Shown in pieces: positions 11,882-26,103 of a stretch of 64,000 nt of DNA. The first letter of the stretch is position 1; the number at the start of each line of letters is the position of its first letter. The notes below the pieces were generated by a model that was not told the DNA's origin, did no database searches, and worked only from the letters and a program-made list of their open reading frames with translations. A program made the translations under genes and the position numbers. The DNA is taken from contig JBANSL010000004.1 in assembly GCA_037127255.1 (NCBI GenBank), forward strand, positions 15,693,967-15,757,966. Direction: 5' to 3'. Origin of the DNA: Persicaria tinctoria. Lineage: Eukaryota > Streptophyta > Magnoliopsida > Caryophyllales > Polygonaceae.

Positions 11882-11886
11882 CCAAG

Positions 11887-11940
11887 GATGCTTTCGGGTA
11901 AGGCTATCTTCTTCCCGAATTCTTAACTAATAAAAAAAAG
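11887..11940 (+). pseudogene. LINE RNase H tail, right part of the split copy
   Basis: GATGCTTTCGGG and the bases after it continue the LINE frame left at 7103 (IRK joined to DAFG, then KAIFFPN after a frameshift). The TAATAAAAAAAAG at 11927-11939 looks like the LINE poly(A) end. Confidence 0.55.
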
Positions 11941-12392
11941 TATAACTTTTTAAATTGGGTTTGAAAAAAAAAAGGAGATGAAGGGCTTGAACTATTTCCT
12001 GGTTACCTACGTGTCCTCCCGTGGAAGATGAATAAAAGCCAACGTAGTTCTTTTTACTTTTGTTATGAATAGGGTCATTCCTATATTTTGTAGACCCTGG
12101 GCGAGATGAAGAATAAGGACCCCTCATCATGCAACGTAAAAGAAATTTATGGAAATGTTAATAATTAAAGCAAAAAAATAGCATTTCGCAATTAATACAT
12201 AGTCTATATAATTATGGTAACAAAATGACATGTTTTAGTTAAACCTGGACACACATGCAATTCTACAAATATCTTACATACTTTATAAAAAAAAAAACAT
12301 GACCAAGTAATTTACAAAATGTCACGTATTTGTTAATACTTGATCTAGGAACATCAATTAGACTTCCGTCCATCAAAAGCACTCTTCACCAA
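11941..12392. other. Unassigned AT-rich spacer
   Basis: I see no coding or transposon signature here. There are poly(A) runs at about 11967 and 12287. The Helitron starts at its right edge. Confidence 0.4.
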
Positions 12393-12935
12393 TCTATTAA
12401 TATTACTAATTCTGTTAGCATTTTGCTAACGTGAGACACCCACAATTAAAGTTGAATTTTTTATTCAAATGAGATTTTCTTATTGGTCAATATTATTATG
12501 GAAACTTTAAAATATTTGTTTCCTATTTTAAATATGATTTGAATCCATTCATTTTGTTTATTTTCGGTTATATTGTCGTAAATATTGAGACATGTTTCCA
12601 TTTTTTTCCCGATTGCAATCTCTTTTCGGTTATATTGCTGATGTGTCACGCTCACAATTAAACTTGAATTTTTTATTCAAATGGTATTTTCTTATTGGTC
12701 AATATTATTGCTGAAATTTTAAAATATCTATCTATTAATATTACTAATTCTGCTAGCATTTTGCTGACGTGTCACGCCCACAATTAAAGTTGAATTTTTT
12801 ATTCAAATGAGATTTTCTTATTGGTCAATATTATTATGGAAACTTTAAATTAATATTACTAATTCTGCTAGCATTTTGCTGACGTGTCACGCCCACAATT
12901 AAAGTTGAATTTTTTATTCAAATGAGATTTTCTTA

Positions 12936-13907
12936 GAGGGAATTGCACAACCTAACCCAAAAACCGAAAAGTGTTGCAAGGTTAACCCAACCCGGATTAA
13001 AATTGAGTGAAACCGGTTATCTGGAAAACCTGGGCAGGAGGTAACAGGTAGGGAAGGTGGGGGGCAGATGTGCATTGTGTGGGGGCCGGCTGTGACACCT
13101 CAGAGAGGGAGAGAAAAGGAAGGGGGGAGAGAGGGAGGGGGAGAGAGAGAGGTGAAAAAGAAAAGTGAAGTATGAGAGGAGAGAGAGATCAGTAGAGTGT
13201 TAGTGAGGGGGCATAAAAAGATATTGTTACTCTTTCACTTCGAAGAAACAATTGGGCGGAGGTTTATTTGCAGGTTGACTTGTCAGCAGTTAGTTTTAAC
13301 TGGACACCCAAAGCAAAATGACATGACACATATTGGAATCGACTGGACAAGATTTATCGGAGAAACAGATTCTCCATCGATTTCGGATAGAAAATGGGCA
13401 AGTTTGCTTTCGATAAAGGTTATGCGAGAGGTGTCTCCCTCAAATCTGAAGCAAATTTACCCATTTTCTATCTGAAGTCGATGGTGAATTTGTTTCTCAA
13501 ATAACTCATGTCCAGTCGATTCCAATATGTGTCATGTCGTTTTGCTTTGGGTGTCCATTTAAAACTAACTGCTTACATGTCAACCTGCAAATAAACCCAA
13601 TTGCTTCTTCTTTGAAGTGAAACAACAACAGTAAAGTTGCAGAGGAGAGAGGACCCTTCCATCTCTCCCTGTCCTATCCACACTGATCTTTTTTTCTCCT
13701 CTGCAACTTTACTTTTCTTTTTTCACATACTCTCTCTCTCTATCTCTCTCTCCCCCTTCTGCAGACTTTCTCTCTCCACTTCAGAATTTCTTTTACTTTT
13801 CTCTCTCTGTCTTATCCTCACTAATCTCTCTCTCTCTCTCTCTCTCATCTGCAACTTTACTTTTCTTTTTCACTCCTCTCTCTCATGTCCTCTATCTCCT
13901 CTGCATA

Positions 13908-13995
<88 letters not shown>

Positions 13996-15286
13996 CGCTC
14001 GCTCTGATTTTTTTATCGAAAGCAAACTTACCCATTTTCTATCCGAAGTCGATGGTGAATCTGTTTCTCCGATAACTCTTGTCCAGTCGATTCTAATATG
14101 TGTCATGTCATTTTGCTTTGGGTGTCCAGTTAAAACTAACTGCTGACACGTCAACCAGCAAATAAACCCCAGCTCGATCACTTGCTTCTCCTTCGATAGT
14201 TTTTCTCTGAAACTTAAGATTTAATTCAAATTATATTAATGATTCGATGGTTTTTTCTCTGAAACTTAAGATTTAATTCAAATTATATTAATTCCCCCTT
14301 ACCGTCACTCTTCCCCCCTCTATCTTAGTCTCTGTCTTATCCCCTCTATCCTCTCTCTTTTTACCGCATGGGTTTAGGGGGAGGGCCACACTAGAACCAG
14401 GACAACATTAAGGTGAAGGACGAAGACACCAAAGCGATGCTCCAGCGACGATTCACGCCAGCGGCGCAGGCCGAATTTGAGCTCCCATGGAGATCCTGTC
14501 ACCCTTGAAAGTAGAGAGATAGAAGACAGAAATCAAAGAATAAAAAAGCTCTTCAATGGAGAGAGGCACAGAGAGAAAGGGTTTTAGATGGGTGATGGTG
14601 ATGGGCAATAAATGTCATGTTGCTTTTCTTTCTCTCTCCAATTCTGCAGCATAAATGGCCTGCACAATGGGGTGAAAATGTAAGTCGCGCAACACTACGC
14701 AAACCATACCTCGCCTGACTACTACAAACATGACAGGTTGAGTTATAAACATGACATCTGACTACTACAAACATGACAGAAATCAAAGTGTCGGCAAATC
14801 CATTAAATGTTCAAAGGTATCACAAGATTAAACATATCCAAGTCGCCATACTCCTGGTATTTCGTATTCCACATAGTCGTTCCCCAATTTCGCCAATCCC
14901 CCCATTTCCCCATCTAACTACAACAAATATATCCATTTTCGGGGTGTGTGGCATGTTTGATGTCCGCCTTTTCTTCTCCTCTGCAGACTTGCTCTTGTTC
15001 TTCTTCGAACTCCTTCATCTTCTTCCTTCCGTTTTTGATTTTCTGTGTGAGAGAGAGAGAGAGAGATGGAGCAACTGTCGAAAGTTGAGTTGATGGGCTT
15101 TTGTCAATTAACTCCCCCCACACGTCTCCCTCTCTCTCCTCTATCAATGCAACCGGTCTCTCCCCCTATTGTAACCGGCTGGGCTGCAAATTTTAAAGGG
15201 TTTGGGCTAACTTTTTGCAAATAATATGGATAGGGGATAGGGAGTGCAACCCAACCGGGTTTTTAGGTTAGTTTTGCAAATACCCC
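12936..15286. mobile_element. Mutator-like element (non-autonomous MULE) inside the Helitron
   Basis: An exact 9-bp target duplication, attttctta, flanks it at 12927-12935 and 15287-15295. The ends are imperfect inverted repeats: GAGGGAATTGCACAACCTAAC on the left against the complement of GTTAGTTTTGCAAATACCCC on the right. The interior has no transposase. It holds one segment of about 150 bp near 13260-13410, with inverted copies at about 13455-13610 and 14022-14168, plus CT-rich tracts. Confidence 0.88.
13910..13992. repeat. (CT)n microsatellite
   Basis: An uninterrupted CT run of about 80 bp inside the MULE. It produces long Ser-Leu or Arg-Glu open frames that are not genes. Confidence 0.98.
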
Positions 15287-16413
15287 ATTTTCTTATTGGT
15301 CAATATTATTATGGAAACTTTAAAATATTTGTTTCCTATTTTAAATATGATTTGAATCCATTCCTTTTGTTTATTTTCGGTTATATTGTCGTAAATATTG
15401 AGACATGTTTCCATTTTTTTCTCGATTGCAATCTCTTTTCGGTTATATTGCTGATGTGTCACGCTCACAATTAAACTTGAATTTTTTATTCAAATGGTAT
15501 TTTCTTATTGGTCAATATTATTGCTGAAATTTTAAAATATCTGTTTCCTATTTTAAACATATTTGTTTTCTATTTTTATACTAAAATATTATTTAATTTG
15601 ATATGTTGTATGTCAATTTGTGATCTATTTTAATCGTCTACGTACATTGAACATTCGTCAATTCTTGGCTGATTTTATTCTTGGATATTGAAATTGTTGA
15701 TTTATCATTTTGAACCGATTGCATTATTCCCCACAATGTCTACATACAACGAACATGTAATAATCAATTTGTAAATATTCGATTTCAAAAATTAATTATA
15801 AAAATCAATTAGAGCCAAATAAGTGTTATTTTGTAATTTAATTATTTTAGACATCTTAAATGACTATCGAAAAATAAATAATATTTTAAGACTCACAAGC
15901 ATTACTAATGCTTATTTTACATCTTGGACGAGGCTTCTTAGATCACTTTTCTACCTTTAAGAATATTTTTTTTACCATCTTACCTTTATTTTCACTATTA
16001 ATTTCTCTATCTTTCTAACCATCTTTCTCATGAAAATAATCAATAAGTTATGTACATCTACATATTTAACTTCAAAATTATTCACACAATCATGTGCTTA
16101 TGATTTTTTAATATTTGTACGGGAGCTTATATTTTACTTTTTTAGATCTATGCTAATGATAATAATTATATATTTATTTCAAATTATATTAGATGGCGTG
16201 TTTGAGTATTATTACTACTTTACCTTATTAAATCATTTTCAAAATTTGTATCGTATCTCTTTCCAACTAATTTATAAATTATAAAAAAATATTTTATACA
16301 TATTTTTGTTGTAAACACGTATATATATATATATCAATATAATATTATATAGATATATAAAATGATGTTCAAATTAAAATGGATCAAGCTCCCAGGCACG
16401 GGTATTACACTAG

Positions 16414-16891
16414 TTAGAAGCAAATTCACCTATCAAAAGAAACAAAATGATTTCGTCAAAAAAGATACCAATCTCCAAAATGTGAATCAATTTCAAACAA
16501 ATCTACATCAAAGTGGAGGAAAATGATTAACAAAAGAAAGAAAGAAGAGTAAAACAACAAATTAAGATTAGTTCTATTGAGGAAAAAAATCGAAATTGAA
16601 ACCTTACATTCACCGTTTCCGATTCGGTTTGGCTAGATTCCACTACAAATTTTGTTTTCTATGGCTTTTGGAAGGTTTTTTTTAGTGAGTTCTTCTATGA
16701 CTTTCGCAATTTTACATACAAGTCTACACCGTGGGGTTGAGATTTGATTGAAACTAGGGGAAAAACTCTATTCTCATACTTTTGCAGTAACGTTGCGTGC
16801 ATCATTCCCCTACCAATCAAACGTCTCATGAAGTTGAAAATAGAAGAGAAAGAGTGGGGGCCTCTTCCCTCTTTTCCCATATCCCATTTCT
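16414..16891. other. Unassigned spacer between Helitron and MITE
   Basis: AT-rich DNA without recognisable coding. Confidence 0.4.
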
Positions 16892-16901
16892 ACTTGTGTA
16901 T

Positions 16902-17266
16902 CAATGTAGATCCTCTATTTCACTACCTACTCCATTCCCTACAACAAAAAATATTTTGGCATATATTTAATCTTAAAAAAATTTATCAAAATTATATTTA
17001 TGTTACTAATATCTATTTTTATATATTATAAAATTAAAATTTGAAAAATCATGTTTTAGCATTTTTAAAAATTAAAAAGGCAATATTTAACCAATTACAA
17101 TTATTAAAAATTTCAAAACATGATTTTTTAAAATAAAAATTTATGAATATATAAAAATAGACGTTAGTAATACAAATATATTTTTTATAAGATTAAATAT
17201 ATATTGAAATATTTGTGTGATGTAGGGAGTGAGGTAGGAAGTGAAGTAGACGATCTCCATTGCTTA
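16902..17266. mobile_element. Foldback MITE, probably Mutator-like
   Basis: The two halves are near-perfect reverse complements. It starts CAATGTAGATCCTCTATTTC and ends GAAGTAGACGATCTCCATTG (then CTTA), and the similarity continues to a centre at about 17075. A 10-bp direct repeat, acttgtgtat, lies on both sides (16892-16901 and 17267-17276), fitting a Mutator-type target duplication of 9-11 bp. Confidence 0.8.
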
Positions 17267-17276
17267 ACTTGTGTAT

Positions 17277-17714
17277 ATATTTTAGTGTCAGTATATGTAT
17301 GTATATATACAAGTACATAAATACTATGGGCCCCTATATTTTTCCGGCCAGTGGGTATCGCCCTTCTTGCTTACCCTTTGGGTTGGGCCTAGTTATGAAC
17401 CCCGCTTACCTATGCATTGGATTGGGTGTCATCGGTGAGTCCGCTGTCCAATGAGCTCCCGACTGATGTAGCTTTTGACTCGAATCCATCGTCAACCTTG
17501 GAACCGATAGACAAAATGTTCTTCTGAATTTTCATATCTGATCCGTCTTCTTTTAATCGGCGAGGCAAACTTGGGCTTCAGGGTTCTCGGGGAGCAACCT
17601 TGATCTCCTCTCAATTAGAATTTGACCATATCGGATAAATAACTGCCCCACTGCGATGGTTGAGCAAGGGGCTCCAAGTCTGTGCCGAGCGATCACTTGT
17701 AAATTTGGAAAATA
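17277..17714. other. Unassigned spacer
   Basis: TA-rich at first, then of moderate GC content. I recognise no gene or repeat here. Confidence 0.4.
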
Positions 17715-18175
17715 CTACCTTTTCACCCAACCCCACCATTCTAAAATATCGAAAACTTCATCTTCATCACCACGAAATTCAAATTTAGTAGACAAATATT
17801 CGCTGAGCTCCGTGTGAAGAGTTCGATGAGATCCTAGACCTCTTTGTGCCAAAGATATCTCTGGTAAGTGCCTTTGTTCGAGCGATAATGCTAGTGTGTG
17901 ATGAACCGCTCGAATTGAACCGTGACGAGGTTGTATGGTAATGCTAGTGATCGACCTCTTTGTTCCAAAGATATCCACTCCATGTATGTTGAATGTCTGA
18001 AAGTCGCTGAACACAAGTTGCATTTCGCAACAAAACTTCCGTCATCTTGTGTTGGATCCTTAGTAAACCAAACAACAATTACAAAGCCTCCGATGTTGGG
18101 GATATCTCTCGATCCGCTAAAGGATCCGACTTTAGATTCCAATTCAATCTCGGTTCTTTGGGCTTGGTTAGACAT
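17715..18175 (-). pseudogene. Possible hAT transposase N-terminus (BED-type finger) relic
   Basis: A minus-strand frame starting at 18175 (MSNQAQRTEIELES...) contains VVWFTKDPTQDDGSFVAKCNL and then CSATFRHST, reminiscent of a BED zinc finger (aromatic residue, then CxxC) at the start of hAT transposases. The second His/Cys pair is lost. A repeated phrase (SLEQR...LALPYNL and LALSLEQRHLPE) suggests a small internal duplication. No transposase core follows, so this is a weak call. Confidence 0.3.
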
Positions 18176-18180
18176 GATTT

Positions 18181-18591
18181 GTCGAAATTTATTACCTCTT
18201 GAAAATTTTATATAAGTTGTGTAAACATATAAAACAACTGAGGTTATTTATAGTGTGAAATTCACCCAACGGCTATTTTATTCAAGTATTCACCGGTTCG
18301 ATTTTTTTCCAAAAAATGGTTAACTCGGCAGGTCAAACTGATGGGTCGTACGAGGATCGACCCTAATCAGAATTCGTCAAACTGTCCAACCCACTGAACT
18401 ATCAACCGGGACCTGGTGGGTTGTCGACCCGATGCGACCCGATGGATCACGCGCAACCCGTGACCCGTGGCCATGTCCAGGTGGGGAGCCCTACGGTACA
18501 CAAACTGGTTCACTTTAGGGCGTATAGGCTGTTTTTCCCCTATCCCCTAAAAACAATCCCAATGAGATGAGAATGTGCCATTGAACACTTT
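18181..18591. other. Upstream region of the GET3B-like gene
   Basis: Moderately GC-rich, with phrases such as GACCCGATGCGACCCGATGG at about 18427. I see no TATA box or open frame. It probably contains the promoter. Confidence 0.4.
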
Positions 18592-18638
18592 CAACTTTGG
18601 AGCGGACGGAGAGCTTCAGACGCTTCCAATCTCCTCCC
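18592..18638 (+). promoter_or_regulatory. 5' leader block shared with the DNLZ gene
   Basis: CAACTTTGGAGCGGACGGAG... AATCTCCTCC is almost the same string as 4283-4330. It lies 39 bp before the GET3B-like ATG, so it is most likely 5' UTR. Confidence 0.6.
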
Positions 18639-18676
18639 CTCTTCTTGCTCAGAAATCTGTGAGACAGGTGGAGAAG

Positions 18677-21758
<3,082 letters not shown>

Positions 21759-21806
21759 AGAATTCTACTTGTTTAACTTTGCACCATAGGTACATTCTTG
21801 GTCCAT

Positions 21807-21812
21807 AATAAA
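21807..21812 (+). terminator. Candidate polyadenylation signal of the GET3B-like gene
   Basis: AATAAA lies 49 bp after the stop codon, in a T-rich setting. Confidence 0.45.
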
Positions 21813-22436
21813 ATACCATTTTGAGTTTTTACTACATTTTCTACCCTTTTCACCATTTTGTACAATTTGAAAACGTCCCTATTATGTACTTCACGGCAAA
21901 GCTAATTATTGCACATCAAACTTGTTCAAATTGCAGGGAGATGAAGTGCTTTTTGATCAACTCAGTGTCTCTACAGGAGCTGTCGACCAGTTTGTGATAG
22001 TAGATATTTCTGTAATCTGATGGACTAAAAAACTTGCGTAGCTAAAGCTTGTTTACAGAAATGCCCAACCTCCATTTTTAGGCACACATTCAATAGAATC
22101 ACAACTGATTTTGTGGCAGAGGAAACAGTAAATTGTGGATATTTACAGAGAGGTTCTTGTAGCCACTTGGTACTGTCAACGTTCATTTCTGCCTCCAACA
22201 GGAAATCGGTGTACATTCCGTTGAAATCAATGATCAAAACAATCTCGCAAAGAATTTCAAGCAGCCATTTTTAATTTTTAAAGTTGTGGCGCTTTTCTCC
22301 AAAGTTTAAAGACCCTAATTCAAGGACTGTAGTGGTTTATAAACCACTAGTTATAAATCACAGTTTATAAGCTGTTTATCACTTTATTGTCACAAACTAA
22401 GCTTGCTATTTCACTGGTTCTAGGTTTTCTAACTAA
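21813..22436. other. Spacer after the GET3B-like gene
   Basis: Contains a small imperfect palindrome around TTTATAAACCACTAGTTATAAA (22337-22360). I see no coding here. Confidence 0.4.
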
Positions 22437-23372
22437 GGCCGTGTTTGATAGAAGGTTTCATCAGGTTTCAGAGGTTTCAAAAAAAATTAAACTCTTCATC
22501 AAGCGTTTGGTAGCAGGGTTCGGAGAGGCTTCAAGGAGTTCAAGTTGTAGGTTATTTTTCATGATTTCATAACCTTGGGGGAGGTAGATTATGGAGGTTG
22601 AGGTTATTTTTCTGGGGAGTTTTTTCCAATTTACCCCGCCACCATCAATCGTCGTTCTTCTTCCATTCATCTTCACCTCGTTCTTCTTCAGTTCACCTCC
22701 GCCACCATCAATCGTTGTTGTTCTTCCTTGGCCTGAAGTCCTCGTCTGCGGATTCTGCAAGCCAGCGATAGGCGGTTTGAGTGCGGCGCCGGCGACCAGG
22801 TTATTGGCGGAGGAAGCGTCGGCGGCCAGGAGATGGCGCCTCCGCCGCCATCAGTTCTGCTCCGTTCATCTTCCGTGGGGACTGTGATTTGAATCAATTG
22901 GAGATTTAATTCATCAAATCTTGTTGCAATTGAAGGGGATTGAGGGAGCCAGAAGCTCAGAAGGAGGAGGAGGATTTGGGGGAAGAAGGAGGTGGCGGTG
23001 GAAGCGTCGGTGGCCAGGAGATGGCCAGAAGCGTCGTTGTTCTTCAGTTCATCATCAGTTCGGCGGCCAGGAAGCGTCGCCGGCCAGAAGCTCAGAAGGA
23101 GGAGGATTCGGGGGAAGGAGGAGGCAACCGCCAGTAGACCCGACCTAGGGTTTTCAACGCGTGAGGCCGTGAGGGTGATGGGGATGAACAAATAAAATAA
23201 GGGCATTAAAGTCATTTTGGCTATAAATATATCTTCAATCATTTATATCCACCAAACACCGATTAGGTTTTTTTAAAGGTTATTTAAAAAAAAAAACTCC
23301 ACCTCCCACACCTCCATAATACCCCAAATAAACTCAACCTCCTAAAAAAACCCCATTTTGCCAAACACGCGC
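22437..23372. mobile_element. PIF/Harbinger-like non-autonomous element
   Basis: A TAA on both sides (22434-22436 and 23373-23375) frames ends that are inverted repeats: GGCCGTGTTTG on the left and CAAACACGCGC on the right (9 of 11 paired). A TAA target and this kind of end suit PIF/Harbinger relatives. The interior is unusually GC-rich and purine-rich. It contains GGCGGCCAGGAAGCG-type phrases, long but low-complexity open frames on both strands, and no transposase. Confidence 0.6.
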
Positions 23373-23537
23373 TAAGCTTCTGCAGAAATCAGCAGAAGGA
23401 CTACACCTGCTTGTCACATACTATGAATAATATGTTTCCTGCAATCTGATAACAAGAGATTCATTGTGCTCAAGAGTTGTCATTTCATCCACTGAATCTC
23501 TTAATATATGAAGATACACTTCTGGAAACATTAAAGA

Positions 23538-26029
23538 TCATTTCTGAAGCTCTTCATCTCCATTAGTATTACCACCATCATTCTGCAACAAGCCTCGGAT
23601 TTTGACATCATAGTATACCTCGGTCACTCTCCTAAGATCATACTTCATACCTGCAACATACGAAAGCAAGAAAAGGAATATGTTACAAGCTAGAAGTTGC
23701 TCCTCTTGTAGGTTTTTTCCTCTTTCCACACCAGTAGAGAAGGAGAGGTGCAAATTAAAATTCTTAATAGATGTATGTTTGGCAAGCCTGAACAGTGTGA
23801 AAGTACCATCAAACTTCTTGCGCAAGAAGTCATTTCTCAGATTGAGCATGCGAAAGGCATCATATAGATCGGTTAAAAACTTCTGGACCTTTCTAGGGCA
23901 ATCATAGTTTCCTGCTGTAACTTGGTTCACCGCATAACGAGGCTGTCACGTTCAAGAAGGGAGGTGGATGAGTTAAAAAAATCCCAAGCATGGATAGCTC
24001 TTCTGCTTTGATATAAAATGGTAACAGAAGCCACAAATCTAATCACAGAAATAGTGCTTAAACAGACGAGGATGCCAGCATCATCAACAACAACAACAAC
24101 AACAAAAAAACAGAGTGAAAAAATAAAAGAAGATGATAGCACAGGAACAAAAAAATGTCAGGAAACCATTATAAAGAAGAATAGAGAACTTCCCACGCAA
24201 AACCAAATTTCTCAAAAGCCAGTCCCTTCATCCATATGTGCCAAGGTTGACATGGTGGGCTCAAACGTTTAAGAACCTAATCTAAATCCATTAAGTGTTA
24301 CAGACATTTAGGAGATAATCAGGTTTTCTCTTAATTAAGCATTACAATCCTTTTCCTTTCTTTAAGTCTTAGCTTTTTTTAGGAACAGACCAGGTCTTCT
24401 TCTTTTCTATCTTCCCTATAATTCTCCTTTTTCGATTATCTCCTAAAGTATGCAGTGTGTCCTTAGGAAGACTTTAAGTTTATATATTTTTAACCATATA
24501 ATATTGAGCCAGTTTTTTTTTTTTTTTGGTGGAAATATTGAGCCAGTTTATATACTAATACAGTTTCCTACTCAAACCAGGAAATAGTTTTCGACCTAGT
24601 TGAGATCTTGTGATCTATCTTCCTAATACTCTCGGGAAACTGCATTACATTTTTATATTTCATCCATGGTTATGGATTCACAGTACTATGCAAAATTATT
24701 TCAAGTATGCATAATAATCTACTGGATGCATATTGATTCAACTCACTTTACGTGCCAAAATGCAAATGCTATCAACGTATATTGCTTTCACAAATTGACT
24801 GTTCCATAATGACATAAAGGATGGCTAATTATCAAGTACATCATAATGCAGCAATGAAAACCCATGATACCAACAGTCAAAGAAAGCAGAATATAAGAAA
24901 TATTCTATAACGAGTACAATTAATGAATTCAGGTCATCTATACCATTTCATTAGACATGAAGCATATTCCTGCACCACATGAAAACATTAGCATTAGTTC
25001 AACCCCATCAAGTATCACATCAGGTAGTCAAGAATCACATACCAATAAGATAATCTTCCACATCGAGACCAAACTCTGATGCATCCACTGCAAGGGGTAT
25101 AATAAGAATCAGATTATAAGTGGAAACTGATCATGAATGAATACTGGCAATGGAAACTTATGGAGAACAGAGATTTCAGGATTCAGAGTTCAGTAATGGG
25201 TATAAAAATAATGAGAGAAATCAATCTCAAAATACTTGCAACTAGATTTCTAATAAAAGCCTAAAAACTCAGGTGAGGGTAAGGGAGTCTTAGATTCAGC
25301 GTTTAGCAATGCACAGTATGCATTAGGAGACAGAAACTTGACAAATAACCCGTTAACACTTGCCCTGAAATGCAGTCTGCAGTTGCTAAAAATAGTTTAA
25401 CATACATTCAAGTTTCTCTTCAACTTCAAGATGAGTAGGAAGATTTCCTTTTTCCAACCAACCAAGGAAACAAATTAAGGAAACCACCATCTGCATTTCA
25501 TTCTTCCAATCAAAATGGTACCTGTCCACAACAGGAGACAACGAATATCAGACCACATCTACTGATTGGATTGTGAAAGAAAGAGCTAGAAACTTGGATC
25601 CACCTATAGTATTCTCCAAGACAGTCGCGATGAATATCTGCAAGTTGGCTGATAAGCTTCTTGAGCACTTCTATCTCAGTTTTAGCGTTATCCAGCACCT
25701 CTAATCCACACAAAAACGGACATAAATTACATCAATTGGAAACATAAAACCTAACCCAGTTGGGGAGTTCTATTGCAGTACCGGGAACCAACCCTAAATT
25801 GAGAAATGATTGCAGGAAGGAATAGGGAGAGAAAGAAGAAAGAGGAAGAACCTGAAAGAGGGGATTGGTGAAGGAAGAGAAGAGAAGACTGTAAGCGCTT
25901 GGAGGTGGCCTCCATATCAACCGCAACCCTTCGGATTCGCTGTTTGATACTCCCAGTCTGCGAGAGTTGGCTTCTCAGCTCCTCAAATTGGCTGACCATT
26001 CCCATTGCGCTTTCTTCCTCCATTGCCAT
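23538..26029 (-). CDS. Translin
   Basis: Seven minus-strand exons: 26029-25852, 25700-25604, 25521-25406, 25087-25043, 24969-24944, 23942-23807 and 23650-23538. The frame closes at 236 aa. Key stretches in order are FEELRSQLSQTGSIKQRIR, SKRLQSSLLFLHQ, DIHRDCLGEYYRYHFDWKNE, FLGWLEKGN, ASEFGLDVEDYLIGICFMSN, EMPRYAVNQVTAGNYDCPRK, then LNLRNDFLRKKFDG and MKYDLRRVTEVYYDVKIRGL. These match translin along its whole length. Family knowledge: translin binds single-stranded DNA and RNA as a ring and, with TRAX, forms the C3PO endoribonuclease. Exon 5 is a 26-nt microexon. The ATG at 26029 is used because upstream in-frame sequence has no translin similarity. A hAT MITE sits 75 bp upstream. Confidence 0.93.
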
Positions 26030-26103
26030 GTTTGCACACAGACAGATAGCCGACCAAGGAAAGGGTTTAACTTTTAAGGCTTTCAAATGCTCACACTTGC
26101 TCC

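Larger units (their letters stand above)
12393..16413 (+). mobile_element. Non-autonomous Helitron (with a nested MULE)
   Basis: It starts A|TCTATTAATATTACTAATTC at 12393 and ends with CTAG|T at 16410-16413, fitting Helitron insertion between A and T with a 5' TC and a 3' CTAG. A weak GC-rich stem (CCCAGGCACGGG) lies about 10 bp before the end. The left part repeats a block of about 110-250 bp several times: GCTGACGTGTCACGCCCAC recurs at about 12760 and 12870. The block at 12475-12725 is also found after the nested element at 15290-15545. There is no Rep/helicase coding, so it depends on another Helitron. Confidence 0.75.

Noticed and set aside
13637..14181. Long open frames of Ser/Leu and Arg/Glu repeats on both strands
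   Set aside because: They are translations of the (CT)n microsatellite inside the MULE, with no domain and no splice or codon pattern of a gene.
21900..22018. Possible extra 3' exon of the GET3B-like gene (after TTGCAG at about 21936)
   Set aside because: The conserved C-terminus already ends in DIVWK-stop at 21758 with the frame complete, so this is most likely 3' UTR or flank.
22688..23242. 184-codon minus-strand open frame
   Set aside because: Low-complexity translation of the GC-rich interior of a Harbinger-like element, with overlapping frames on the other strand.
26030..26086. Longer N-terminus for translin starting at 26086
   Set aside because: The extra 19 residues have no translin similarity and lie just inside the MITE boundary. 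The ATG at 26029 gives the usual protein start.
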